Positions 21,971 to 33,451 of a DNA stretch of 64,000 nt are shown piece after piece. This DNA comes from Maratus speciosus. Taxonomy: Eukaryota > Arthropoda > Arachnida > Araneae > Salticidae. The stretch is from the NCBI GenBank assembly GCA_963932465.1, contig OZ010787.1, positions 19,175,936 to 19,239,935 of the forward strand, given 5' to 3'. Under the pieces are notes generated by a model. It saw nothing but the letters and a program-made list of their open reading frames with translations, made no database searches and was not told where the DNA came from. A program made the position numbers and the translations under genes. Every line of letters begins with the position of its first letter. Within the stretch, counting starts at the first letter, position 1.

Positions 21971-22659
21971 AACATTTTGTTGCTATTTAAAAGAGATTCA
22001 ATGTGTGAATGAGAAGTGTATGAAGATAACTACGTATTACTCAATGCACTCATGTAAATGAAAGACTGAGAATCATTGTAGATTGAAGTTGAACTATTAG
22101 TGAAATTTCTTCATCAGAATTTAACTTGGAAGCCTGAAATATGATGTTAAATAAACATGAACTAAATCTGCAAGAACTGGAAAAACATAAACTTCTTAAA
22201 GAAAATGAGATTCTATAGATAAAATTGTCATAAAATTAACACATTCATTTGAAATTTTAAAACGTATGTAAAAACAAAGAAACGGGATTATTTTGGGCGC
22301 ATTATGAAAAACATAAAACTTTAACATTTTTAGCTTGCATAAAATGTGTTATGAATCTAGATTTAATTTCTTAATGTAATAAGAAATTTGTTGCTATTAC
22401 ATTAAGATATTTTACAATAAAAATCATTTGGACTATCATAAGTTTTTGGACCCTTAAATATGGATCTCGGGAAAGTGCCTCGAATGCCTTGCCAGTAATA
22501 TTTAATTGATCATGAAATAGAAAAATATTAATGTAAAAAATATTTTTATTTGAAATTTTCTCAAGCAATATTAATTTATTCTCAAACAAAACCACAGGCA
22601 GACTTGACTTTCTGTAGGGAGGAGGGACTTAATATATTTTAAACGACAATTCCTTTCTT

Positions 22660-22919
22660 TTAACACGTTAAGCGCCACGTCAGCCACCGGTGACTGACAC
22701 TGAACTTTTCGCTTAGAACGCGTCATTCACCAATGACTGACGGTCTAAAATATGATATAAACCTAAAAATATATATACTGTTTTAAGTAATTACTGAATA
22801 TTTATTTAAAATTTACTTACCTTTTATTTATTACAGGATTATACTTTCTTAAAAATTACTTAAAACATTGTAAATTTTTTCAGCTTCAGTGTCAGTCACC
22901 GTGGCACTCAACGTGTTAA
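22660..22919. mobile_element. MITE, TTAACACG family, complete copy (252 bp body)
   Basis: TTAA lies at both edges. The ends are CACGTTAAGCGCCACG and, from the right, CACGTTGAGTGCCACG. GGTGACTGACACTGAA near the left end is mirrored by TTCAGTGTCAGTCACC near the right. No coding capacity. Confidence 0.8.
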
Positions 22920-24384
22920 ATGAAAGTATATGAAAGGACCCATTAATACTTTCCAACTTATTTCTACATGATGTGGCTCGGATCCTCCCCTCCTTGTCCC
23001 TACAACCTTATTGTCAAACATGATTTCTGGTTACAACACAATACTATGCTTTTCGCAAGGTTCTCAAGGTTGAGGTTGCTCTCAAGCTCACTGCTCAACA
23101 AGCACCGAAACTTTCTGCACAATGACGGGTTCATTTTTAAACGTAAAGGTATAAAATTAGCAAGTCTGACTATGGAAGCGATTTGGAATCGAAATGAGTT
23201 TTCCATTTTTGGATAAATAAAATTCTTATCTAGTTAGAAGCGATTTTGATCACGTGACAAGGCTTTTTCTCCCTTTTTTGACTGGTTTTTCTCCGTTCGT
23301 TCGGAAATTCGATTCAAAACGTCAACTTTGGTGGTATTTTCTATGATATAAACCTAAACTTCTATGTTCTGGTTGTTCTGAAATATCTATTGCGTTTAAA
23401 AAAAAAACTAGAAACATCTTTCGATGACATACCTTCTGAATAACAACAACTGCCAGTTTCATGCGTTTCCGAACAAAAATAAATCACAACTTATGTCATA
23501 AAGTTGCCCCTTTGTATTTGAGGATCAGGACAGTAGTGAGGAAATGTAAGTTCTGGATTGTATGGAAATGTTTCCGTGCTGCCATCTAGTTTTTTAAATC
23601 ACAAATACCTGCAGAGGATTCGTCATGGAATGCAAAAATATAGTTAATTATGTCTGTCACTTTTTTCCACGAAACTGCTGTCTGTTTTCATAAATTAAAT
23701 AAGCAAGTAGTTTTTCGACAATTCATATATGGAGATGTTTTAATGCTTTATGAAGTTTGATTATGTCTACTGCATAGATGCCGACTACGGAGGAGGAGGG
23801 AGGCAAAGATGTCCGAATCCCATGTGGAAATTTTAAGAAGAGGCATTGCCCACTTGAAAATATAAAATAATTAATGGGAGGGCTGCCCCATCGATTGATT
23901 TTTTGGGGGGGAGCTCCGTGATTGTCTGTGCCGCTCTCCCCCCTGCTATCCTTGAAATTTTAAAAAGTCGACGTTTCTGTGCCTAACAAAAAATTTTATG
24001 AATTAAAGATAGTACGCTTGTTTTCCTATATTATATCATTTAGGGTCAAGAAAAAAAATAGAATTATTAAGAAAGAAAATTTATATCATAATATTGACCA
24101 AATAATATAAATAATAGTAATATTCAACTCCAGTTTTTGAATGCAATCTTTATAGTGCTGCCATCTAGTTTTAATATTCAATAATGGAACATTTCAATAT
24201 TCAAATCGGCAATGAATATTTGTATACCATTATGATAAAAATTGCAACTCTTTTACAATATATATTTGAGTAAGAACATGGGTCCAGAAATATTTTTAAA
24301 AGAAAACTAAATAAATTAAAAACCATTATAATTTTTTTAATGTTATAAATTGTTTTTTATGTAGTGTCAATTGAGACAAAAAAA

Positions 24385-25250
24385 TTAGGCTAATGTGAGA
24401 CACACAAAAAAAGGTACCAATTTTTTTAGTAATAAAAATAGCTTTGTGGTTAGTTTATAAGAAGTACATTGTTTTATTTATATCCATTACGAACACACTC
24501 AAAATTTAAGAAAAATATCACAAAAAACATACATTATGCAACCTTACTTTTTTGATGAGAAAAACTTTTCTGTCAGACTTCAAAACTTTTGTTGCACAAC
24601 ACTTTAAAAAATCTTATGTAAATTATTCTAATTGGCATTTATTCAGTAAGGAATGGCGAGTCCTTTTCGACTTTAGACTTTGGACTATACTTAAAGTAGT
24701 GTGAGTTATAAACAAACAAACTCAGGGGGCTAATGTGAGACAGTGTATGGGGCTAATGTGAGACAGTGTATGGGGCTAATGTGAGACAGAGTATAGAGCT
24801 AATGAGAGATAGTATATCAGGGGCCTCTCTAGGGGGGGACATGGGGGAACCTCCCCCCAAAAAACGTTTGCGAATGCTGTTACGCTTGGCAAATTTACAA
24901 ACTTAGTTGGCAAATTTGTTTAAATCTTTAATACAAACTATAATCCATTTTCTATTTCTGATATACTTGGCAAAAGTTACAGATCTAATTGGGAATATTA
25001 TTAAACTTTTTACAAATAGGAACTATATTACATTTCTTAATTGTGATAACCTGGCAAAATTATAAAACTAGTTGGCAAATACTGAAATTTGACGTGGCAA
25101 TTTAAGGTCCTCCTCCCCCCCCCCCCCCCTCGAAGAAAAAGTCTTAGCGATGCCCCTGAGTATATAGGGCTAATAGACACAGTCTACGGGGCTAACATGA
25201 GACAGTGTATGGGGATAATATGAGATGAGACAGTACCTGTGGCTGTGACA
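24385..25250 (+). repeat. Dispersed and tandem GGGGCTAATGTGAGAC repeats
   Basis: A unit of about 22 bp, GGGGCTAATGTGAGACAGTG plus TAT, occurs four times in tandem at 24726-24817. Weaker copies lie near 24388 and 25165-25240. A hAT-type MITE has landed inside the tandem block. The reuse of one word at the edge and in the interior recalls the elements at 10489 and 56925. Confidence 0.6.
24811..25165. mobile_element. hAT-type MITE, about 341 bp, inside the 22 bp repeat
   Basis: It begins CAGGGGCCTCTCTAGG at 24818 and ends with the complement of CAGGGGCATCGCTAAG at 25158. AGTATAT is duplicated on both sides (7 of an expected 8 bp). C-rich and G-rich runs lie just inside each end. No ORF. Confidence 0.75.
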
Positions 25251-25870
25251 ATACTGTTATATCATATAAATTGAAATATCTACTCATATCACTTGAAATA
25301 TATCATTCACTCGCAAGAAAACTGTCACAACCCCAAAAAATTCATTTTGACATTATAGCACTATAGGTCTCACTCAAGTGGGCCTTGCTACAGGAAGAGT
25401 GTCACACATAAGTCTAGTTATCCGGAAGACAGCTTGATTATGATATATGCCCACTCCGCCACCACAGATGGGATATAAATTTAATCAATCCTCCCTATCT
25501 TTTTTACATCTGAATGCAGAGCTAAGAGGTACAGTTTTAAGTTACAATAAAAAGTGTCAAATCTTCTTTTGCTTCTCCTGTGAAACATAGTATTAAGAAT
25601 TTTGTTACTTTTCTTGCGGGCGAGCGATATGATATTCGACTAATTTTAGTGGGCTGTATAACAAGTCTATCACACTATTTTACATAAGTAAACTGTACTT
25701 TTCCCCGCTTGTTTTACGATGGAAATAATTCAAACTTTTAATTGACAATTTGATGTAATAGTTTTTAAAATATTTTCTTATTTTTGACTACATTCAAATT
25801 AGTGTCAGATAGTTTTTTTTTTTTTTTTTTTTCCCGCAAAGATAGATTTCTAAAATCACATTGTAAATAG

Positions 25871-26588
25871 TTAAGGGGACCTTCTACATTAGGAGAGAAA
25901 AAAAAGCACTTTTTATGATTTTTTTGTAAGAAAACTGCATGGTGGATCTTTTTGAAATTTTAACAGTTTATTGTACATATCTTAAGGTATACACAAAGAT
26001 TTTTTTATTAGATTTTGTTGCTTCTACTCTAAGTTATAAACAAATATGTTCAACCACATTTTTTGACACGGTGGGCAAGATAAAAAAAAAAAAACTACTC
26101 AATGGATCATCTTGATTTTTTTTTAATTAAAGCTTATTTAATTGCCTTTGATATGAATTAAAGCTTTTACTAAAATTATTAAAAGAAAAGTTATTAACAA
26201 ATAAGAGAGAATTTTTTTATCAAATTTTTTTTTTTTTTAATCAGCCAATACATAACTTTTTTTAAATAAATTTATGGATTCCTTTAATTTAATTAGAAGC
26301 TATACTCACGAAGTTTACGAAAAAAATTTATTTTTGTGTTTAAGATAATTCTACCAGGCGCTATCATGCCCACCGTCCAAACGAAATTTTACAAAGCAGT
26401 TGAACATATTTGTTTATAACTTAGAGTAGAAGCAACAAAATCTAATTTAAAAAATTCTTGTGTATACCTTAAGATATGTACAATAAACTGTTAAAATTTC
26501 AAAAAGATCCATCATGCAGTTTTTTTACAAAAAAAAAAATCATAAAAGGTGCTTTTTTTTGCTCACCTAATGTAGAAGGTCCCCTTAA
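25871..26588. mobile_element. TTAA foldback element forming a long intronic hairpin
   Basis: TTAA lies at both edges, with ends GGGGACCTTCTACATTAGG and its complement. The arms, about 25875-26082 and 26365-26584, match almost throughout, for example TTATAAACAAATATGTTCAA at left and its near-complement at right. The body is 710 bp. It lies in the last intron, with only 62 bp between its right edge and the terminal exon of the decarboxylase gene. Confidence 0.85.
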
Positions 26589-26650
26589 GTGACACACGTC
26601 AATTTTCCTGAACTAAATACAATCTTTCTTTTCTTTTTCAACATTTTCAG

Positions 26651-26836
26651 CTTACGGCAACTCTCAAAGGAAGAATGATGAATAACGGAACTCTGATGAT
26701 TGGATATCAACCCATTGATTTACCCTCAATGAAAATACCCAACTTTTTCCGAAGTATTATTTCAAATGCAGGTGTACAAGAAAAGGACATTGATTATATG
26801 CTAGATGAGCTGGACCGACTGGGTCATGATCTGTAA
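26651..26836 (+). CDS. Terminal exon, group II PLP decarboxylase (GAD/CSAD/ADC-like)
   Basis: The exon follows ACATTTTCAG, starts in phase 0 and encodes 61 residues plus TAA. It carries the family's C-terminal signature: LKGRMMNNGTLMIGYQP, then PNFFRSIISN, then DIDYMLDELDRLGHDL as the very end. In vertebrate GAD and CSAD the same blocks read roughly as K-x-x-M-x-x-x-G-x-x-M-x-G-Y-Q-P, N-F-F-R and E-(I/L)-x-R-L-G-x-D-L, and the protein ends at the same place, so the C-terminus is complete. A few extra residues lie between GYQP and NFFR. The product is a homodimeric cytosolic decarboxylase by family; which acid it uses cannot be told from here. No frameshift or stop disturbs either exon, in contrast to every transposon ORF in the window. 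Confidence 0.9.
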   Translation, partial: LTATLKGRMMNNGTLMIGYQPIDLPSMKIPNFFRSIISNAGVQEKDIDYMLDELDRLGHDL

Positions 26837-27850
26837 AATGGAATATCATTATTTTTTAATGCGTGCTTGTTTTGTAGATCTGCATCGTATATAGGGTGAA
26901 GAGAATATTTGGCCTAATATTTTGAACTCTGTTTTTTCTTTTCTTTTTTTCTTAATATTATGTATGTAATTTTCTCGTATATTTTTTGAGTATTTTATCC
27001 TGTTATGTAATTTATTGTAGAATATATTTAACGGAGGTCTGTGAGAATTTTATGTTGCAAGGCCATTGTTGATTTACTTTACTTTTAATTGGACAATTGT
27101 TGAAGAATTTGTAATTAGATATTCTTTCGTGTGATGAGAGATTAATGTTTGTGTCGTCATTGTCATCGCGAAGGTGGACTGATGCTTCCAAATATCGCCA
27201 CCAAAATCCAACGTCTTCCAAAACTTAGAGTACCAAAGTGTAAGAGAATGAACCCCATTCCATCTTTGGTACAAGCAGATGTTTCTTGATTCTGTTCGTG
27301 CGTGTTTCATTGTATGAATGTATTTTTTTTTCTTTTTTTGTAGCAAATGAATATTATTATAGATGTATATGAAATAAGTGAATATAAGTAGACATATATG
27401 GCTATATTCATATTTATACATAACGTAAATATGTAAACACATAAATATAATATATATGCATGGATATACGTAAGTCTATTCATGTGCATGTATACAGATA
27501 AAAACATTTTAGTATTCATTATCGTAAAAGCACTAAATCTTCACAGCGTATATTTTATGAATTCTAATAGATATCGTTAGTGTCACATTGAGTGTATATA
27601 AATGTATTTAGAAAAAAAAACTATTTCCTTGATGAAGAGTAGAATATACATTATATAAATATATTCAGATGTTTATAATAAAAGAGAATTGTGTATTTAA
27701 GACAGGGACAGCTTCTAGAAATATTCGTAAGATAGACCAGCTGAGAGAAAGTATAGCAAATGGTGGCAGTCTCTGATCATTATTTGTTATTTGAGTGCCT
27801 ATTCATGTGTTGTCCTTCTTTGATCCTTTCCAATAAAAAAAAAGCACTTG
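26837..27850 (+). other. Probable 3' UTR of the decarboxylase gene
   Basis: AT-rich sequence after the stop with no conflicting gene. AATAAA at 27832-27837 is the most likely poly(A) signal, with an earlier one near 27677. Several minus-strand open frames of 60-120 codons overlap here but are low-complexity, with runs of Tyr/Ile and Lys, and I do not credit them. Confidence 0.55.
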
Positions 27851-29699
27851 CTTCATTTCATTTTTTTTTATTTCAAATGTGAGCTAGTCATAGAAAACAA
27901 CAAATTAAAGTTTTTTATTCTATTTAGATAAAAATTTTTGTACCTCAAATATATTTCTTAAACATTGTGAAAGAGCAATTTTTAATAAGGTCATATTTTT
28001 GAAAAAAAAAATGAGATGCACTTTTTAGTAAAATGTACTGAAAGATACATTCTATAGAATTGAATGATCCTGATTTTTATTAAAAGCCATGATAAATTCT
28101 TAAAATGGATAATTTTGCTTAAATTGTTTTGTATATAATTTGTAAACACAATCTCAAAATATGTATGTGTTATGGTATATCATTTCTTTATGTTTGTTGT
28201 TACTTGTTAAAGAATATGTAAACGTTTTTAGACTAGAAAAGTTTAGGACGTCCAAACATTGATTATTATATAATAAGCAATGTGTGTTATCCTGTTAGAT
28301 GTTTCAAACAAAATGCTTGGTGTACGAATTAAAATCTTTTTCAAATAAATCATTATACATTGTTAAATCTAAGTTCAAAGATATAATGTATGTATGTGTA
28401 TATTTAAAATTATTATCTTCAATACAAATTTGAAAAATTGTTGATTGTTCAAAAACATATGTTTTCCATCCTTCAAACGAGTTAATTTACAGTTATGAAT
28501 CAAAAAGGTCTAAAAATAAAAATAGAAAGTAACAGATGAATGTCGGTGAAAGTAATGGTAAACACTGCCATTCTTTTCGTTATGACTCTTTTACGCACAT
28601 ATAAATGTGCTTTAAAAATTCTATATTTTTAACGTTACCCTCATGTTAACATGTTTCACCAAAAATAACATTTAAAAACTCAAATATCCTTTACGCCAGT
28701 TTCACCTATGAAATATTCACGAGCATCTAAAAAAATATATCTTATATTTTTGACTAGGAACAAGTACAAACGTTTGTCATTTTATTCACACACATAGTAC
28801 ACACTTCATGTACAAAATCTATTAGTTAAAAAGGTGCTTGTGAAAATTTATTTATATATTCATGTATATATATTCATACACATAAGCACAATATGCATTT
28901 ATTTGTAAACTTTTACAAGCATGCTAGCATGTGTTATATTTTCTTGTTCTCTCTTTTTTCTTTAAAGAACTTGATACATTTAGAAAAAGCACTGAAATAA
29001 CACAATTTAAAAAAAATGTAATTTTTGTCACGCTTGTAACAGATATTATAAAATGTTAATCACTTAGCAATATCCTCAATTGCTGAAAATACACTTTGAT
29101 CACTCCATATGTATGTTTGTGGATAGTCAGTTGTTTATTCTCAATCGTTTTTTGCGTATTTGTGGTACTTTTTTCATAATTCATTTTAAAATGAAAATTT
29201 AAAAGTGCATTAGTTATCCGTAATATAACATCTCACGTTCTGTAGATTGTCGTTTTCCCTAACCAAAATGTTCCTAGTGCTAATATAAATTTTTTTTTTC
29301 AATAAGTTGATAAAACTGTTATGATTATCTGTGCAACAGTCTTCTGTGTAAACTCTCGTGATGCTATAGAAAGAAATAAAATATTGTTAATTGTGGGTTA
29401 ATCATTCCGTATCTTAATGTGTTCAATTATATTTGTTTAGCTGTTTCATACAGAGTTGGGTTTCTTAACGGCGGTTCCGCAGACCCTTTAAAAATCCGAG
29501 AACTAAGAGCATGAAAGAAAAAAAAAATTACCTCATTATTTCTATTTTATTATATATTTTTTTAAATGAGATTTAAATTGTACGTTTTCTTCTTTTGCCA
29601 TGTATGTTGTAAATGAGACAATTATATTACATTTTGTTGCATTTGTTACAAAGAACGGAAACGTCAGACAACTTTATGCGGCATTATATTTCTTACATA
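27851..29699. other. AT-rich intergenic stretch
   Basis: No ORF, paired repeat ends or RNA gene recognised. Confidence 0.4.
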
Positions 29700-30094
29700 T
29701 AGATCGGGAGGCGGCTTCACAGACCATCACTCATAGAGTTGACGACTGAAATTCCAGGGTTATACAGAACTCTATTCGCATATTAAAATGCAACTGGTCG
29801 GCAGAGTCATACCTTGGTGGAAACTATCTGCAGACCCGATTTTAGTGGATGATCGGTAGGTGTATCATTGTGTTTTCCTGCACCCAAAAGGTATGAAAAC
29901 ATGGAGGACTGGGAGCAGGAAAACACAATGGTAAACCTAGCAGTCAATCACTAAAATCGGGTCTGCAGGTGGTTTCCACCAAGATATGATTTGGCAGACC
30001 AGTTACATTTTATGCGAGTCGAGTTTTAACTAATCCTGTAATTTCAGCCGTCAACTCGATAAGGTGATGGTTTATGTAGCCGTCTCCCGGTCTA
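29700..30094. mobile_element. Foldback MITE, family FB2 (395 bp), shares its loop with FB1
   Basis: TA lies at both edges, with ends GATCGGGAGGCGGCTTCA and, from the right, GACCGGGAGACGGCTACA. The arms are unrelated to FB1 by eye, but the centre (GGTATGAAAACATGGAGGAC, then GGGAGCAGGAAAACACAATG) is nearly the same as in FB1 copies 1 and 3. Overall length and TA target also agree. Confidence 0.8.
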
Positions 30095-30989
30095 ATGTAT
30101 GAAAAATCGTTTGCAATTATCGAGGGATCTTACATGATCTATCTACAATGTTTTTGCATTTTTTTACTTTCATAACTACTTCCTGCACCGTGACCATGTT
30201 CACTGCAAGTGTTTCCTCACAGAGCGTTGATCACTCCAATGTTTGGCACAACATCTGCCAACCTTGTAAGAAAATAATAATTAATAAAATAAGTACGATT
30301 CAAAATATAAATCTTCCGTTTCTTCTAGCATATCCTATATACATAATATGGCAAAAAGACACCATTAATCTTTCATTGAATAAGCTTAATATTTTTCCGT
30401 TTTTGTTTCATGACTGATTTATTTTATTTTATTTATTTACTAGCCGGAGTTGCCCTCACTTTAATCCGACAAAGTAAGCCAGCTCTTATCAAATGTGCAT
30501 TAGAAAAATGAACCTTTAGATACAGAAATTATAAAGTTAAACTAAATCATCATATTCTCAATACAGTTGTACCTAATTTTGTGAAAGAAAACTCTTCTTT
30601 TTATTTAACTTTGTTTTCACTTTATTTCATACTTAATTAACTTATTCTATTACAATATTTGCTTATCGGAAGGCATCAATGATGTCCGCAAAATTTAAAA
30701 AAGTGCCCACGGAAGGCAAATTTAGGGGGAGGGGCTCGGGAGGTGCATAACATGAATAAGTGATCACAGGCCTTTCCAACAATATGTCACATATGGAGGT
30801 CGGTAAAAGTTAAAAAAAATACCCCTCTTTGGGTCTACTATCACGCCTCCTGGAATACATCCTCCCCTCTCTCTTTGAAATACCGGTTGCACAAAAGTGT
30901 TACTGTGCACACTGACTATATAGAAAAAGACTCATAAAATGTAGCAATTTCATAAATTTCACTCAATTATTTCTATGTGAGGGCAAAAC
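30095..30989. other. Non-coding stretch
   Basis: Contains an 89-codon open frame (30148-30417) with no recognisable feature. It lies between the FB2 foldback and the truncated end of the Helitron. Confidence 0.35.
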
Positions 30990-32297
30990 TTATTGATACC
31001 CCCTCGTATCATTCGCTCTACCTCTATTTTTGCGTACAATATCAACTGAAAACTGTTGAAATAAATGACGGAAGTTTGTAATATGATTGTAACCCACGTT
31101 GCCTCTGATCATTATGCGATGTGCATAAATTCCTTCGAAGTTACTTTTCTATTTGTTTCTTCACCTGTATTTAAATTCACTTGTTTCAAATTGAAATGGT
31201 ATTCGTCTTCTCCTCTTATAAAAAATTAACTGATATTGAAGTGCATCGTGAGAACGATGTGCTTCTGCGATACGTTGTAATCCTTCTCTTCTTCATTTAA
31301 TAATTATATCACGACTTGTGTACTCACTGTCCACAATTACAACAGAAATTTCATAGACTTGGTGTATTGAATCGACGTTCGTGTTTTCCAACTGGCCTTT
31401 TGTCGGCTCAAATCACAACTTTATACTGACCGGATGCCATTCGATCCAGTGCTGTTTTGAATACGTAAACCAATTGATTGTACTTATGTAAAATCCTCTG
31501 CAGATTTTCAATGATTTACCTTCTCAATCCACTTATATTTGCGTAACGTTGTTCGACTTCCGTTTGCTTTTTGCCAATAAAATACACTTTCAAAATTTTA
31601 ATAATGAGATTCGTTTGGCAATGGTAACAATGATCCCAAGTTAATATAAACTTGTCCTTTAATCAAAAGCACAGGTTTGAATTGATCTTCTTCATTACTC
31701 ATATTTTGTAGAAACTGTTTTCATTCCGGAGTTTTTCCAGTCATGTAATGAAATAATTCTGGTGGAGGCGCTTCCAGTGGTGCTAATTGAATTTTTCCAC
31801 TCATGCAACACATTCTTGGTGTTTCTTTACTGAATTTCTTGGCACTGCAGAACTTATACATTTGATCCATTTTGCCAATGACAACGTGCTTGTGTTTTCT
31901 GTATTCTTTAGTGGGATCATAACGGAATGACGCACCTGCCAAACTGTAATCTCTACTTCTGCTTCGCACTTCTCGTACTCTAATGTTTTGTTCGTACGTT
32001 TGCAATCGGTATCTTACACGAACTTCACTCATTGTAACTCTACTTAGTTCATTTCATAATCTTGTTTTTTTTCAGCTTTTCTCTATATGTGCTTGCTGAG
32101 TGTCTCACTCGATCCTCTTCTCTAATTTCTTCTCGTTGCTCATCTGTTAAGCTTTCTCTCAGTCTATTTATTCTTTTCCGTTGCGAAGCTAAACGTGCTT
32201 CTTTCTCCTCATCTGTTTCATTTCTTCACTGTTCTTTCTGTTCCCTTCTTTTAGATTCACCACTGGCAAGATATTCTCCTTTTTTAGGTTTCGGCAT
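30990..32297 (-). pseudogene. Helitron Rep/helicase N-terminal region, broken
   Basis: The likely ATG is at 32297 (MPKPKKGEYLASGESKRR), followed by a charged region (RLRESLTDEQREEIREED) typical of these proteins. From about 31895 comes the zinc-finger-like block MYKFCSAKKFSKETPRMCC, with PLEAPPPELFHYMTG after it. Near 31500-31380 follow LQRILHKYNQLVYVFKTAL, then YKVVI, then a CGA-to-TGA type stop, then ADKRPVGKHERRF. Around 31210-31150 is EDEYHFNLKQVNLNTGEETN, and near 31120 YAHRIMIRGNVGYN. These occur in this order in the Helitron_like_N region of Helitron transposases (family knowledge). At least two stops and several frame changes disable it. Without nuclease or helicase domains the copy cannot encode activity. 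Confidence 0.8.
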
Positions 32298-32540
32298 CCT
32301 GATAAATGTTAATATTACTTAAAACACTAAAATTCCACTTAACACAGAGTTCACTGCCTTAAGCAATCCATTTCACTTATTACGCTTAATATTTTTCACT
32401 GAAATTTATTTCTCTTTCTATCACTTTCACCTTTCCTTGATGCTCTAATCGATTTCCAAAAGTATACTGACGCATGCGTCTCACCATCGCCTATGTTTAC
32501 ATCCTTCTAAGCTGGAACGTATCCCCACCATATCAGGATA

Positions 32541-32863
32541 ATGGAACATTCAAGAATGCTCCAAAAGATTCCGGACTTCCGTTCCCGGTTTCTAGACCAT
32601 TCTAGAACGTTCTCGAACGTTCCGAAACAGGAAGTCCCTTTGATGGCTCCAACCGTCTGGAACATTCTAGAGCATTCTCCAACATTCCGGAGCCAAAAGT
32701 CTCTTCGAGGGTCCAGAACCTTCTGGGACATTCTAGAACATTCTGGAACATTCTACAGCATTATCGAATATTCTGGAACATTCCAGAACATTCTCGAATC
32801 TTATGAAAGATTCTATAACATTCCTCAACATTCTCGAAGATTCTGGAAAATTCTAGAACATTC
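32541..32863. promoter_or_regulatory. Dense array of heat-shock elements in the Helitron leader
   Basis: The block is built of alternating GAA and TTC triplets spaced 5 bp apart, the definition of a heat-shock element (nGAAn pentamers in alternating orientation, bound by HSF trimers). From 32716 to 32863 all triplets fall on one 5 bp lattice: of 30 positions I count 23 exact GAA/TTC and most others one base off. A second block (32600-32687) sits on its own register and includes five perfect consecutive units at 32600-32622. A third, short one starts at 32544. The array ends about 245 bp upstream of the Helitron ATG on the minus strand. The overlapping open frames are by-products of the repeat. 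Confidence 0.8.
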
Positions 32864-33451
32864 TGGCCAGTTTCGCACACTTCGGCACTCAATTCCCAGC
32901 TGCTACACCAACTTCCCATAAGAAGTCCATTGGTGCGATGCCCTCTTTTGACACACATATCTCCGAACCCAACACCTACATTTCCAAACCGAAAACTTCT
33001 TCATGGATAGTGGATGGGGGGCTACCATACCAAATAACCCCCATGAGGCTTTGGGATGGGTTGCGGAGTTATTGCGGCACGCACGGACAAACCACGCGTA
33101 AATTCATTATATGCATATGTTGATTTTTTTTTTAGGATATAGCGCATGTGTAAGGGCATCTCAGCATTTCAAAATGTCATATCACACATTCATTTTTCAT
33201 AAAATGTCGCACCTCAAAATAAGAACTTGCTCAGAAAAGGTGAAAAATATTTAAAGAATGGAAGCAAATTGTAAAAAAAACTTTTAAACATAGCACACAC
33301 TTTAAAAAACATTTAAAATTAAAAACCGTCAGTGCATGTAAGAAGAATCTGAAAATTGCATTATTTATTATAATTAATTATATTTCCTTTTTTGTAATGA
33401 TTGCATCTTTTTATAAAGTACGACCAAAAGGGCGGATATATCATGGCAATA

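Larger units (their letters stand above)
16899..26650 (+). other. Last intron of the decarboxylase gene (9752 bp)
   Basis: It begins GTAATA and ends TTTTCAG. It carries several MITEs, a 22 bp tandem repeat, two hAT-type insertions or remnants and a 710 bp hairpin. Stretches at 16899-18413, 19237-21718, 21971-22659 and 22920-24384 show no gene. They do contain poly-A and poly-T runs (18986-19020, 20817-20846), a TTATTA-type microsatellite near 21276 and CTCF-like words. Confidence 0.75.
30990..33123 (-). mobile_element. Helitron, 5' part only, minus strand
   Basis: Reading leftward, the order is a possible 5' terminus (TCAACATATGCATATAATG), a Helitron-style leader with GTGGTTTGTCCGTGCGTGCC and ATTTGGTATGG, a heat-shock-element array (32863-32541), and the N-terminal part of a Rep/helicase protein ending near 30990. 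The HUH nuclease and helicase regions and the 3' CTRR hairpin are not seen, so the element is 3'-truncated. The exact 5' edge is a guess based on the leading TC. Confidence 0.65.

Noticed and set aside
27012..27519. Minus-strand frames in the decarboxylase 3' UTR
   Set aside because: Low-complexity Tyr/Ile/Lys-rich peptides in AT-rich sequence; no splice or start context.
32541..32921. 126-codon plus-strand frame and overlapping minus-strand frames rich in repeated residues
   Set aside because: They are translations of the GAA/TTC heat-shock-element lattice, not proteins.
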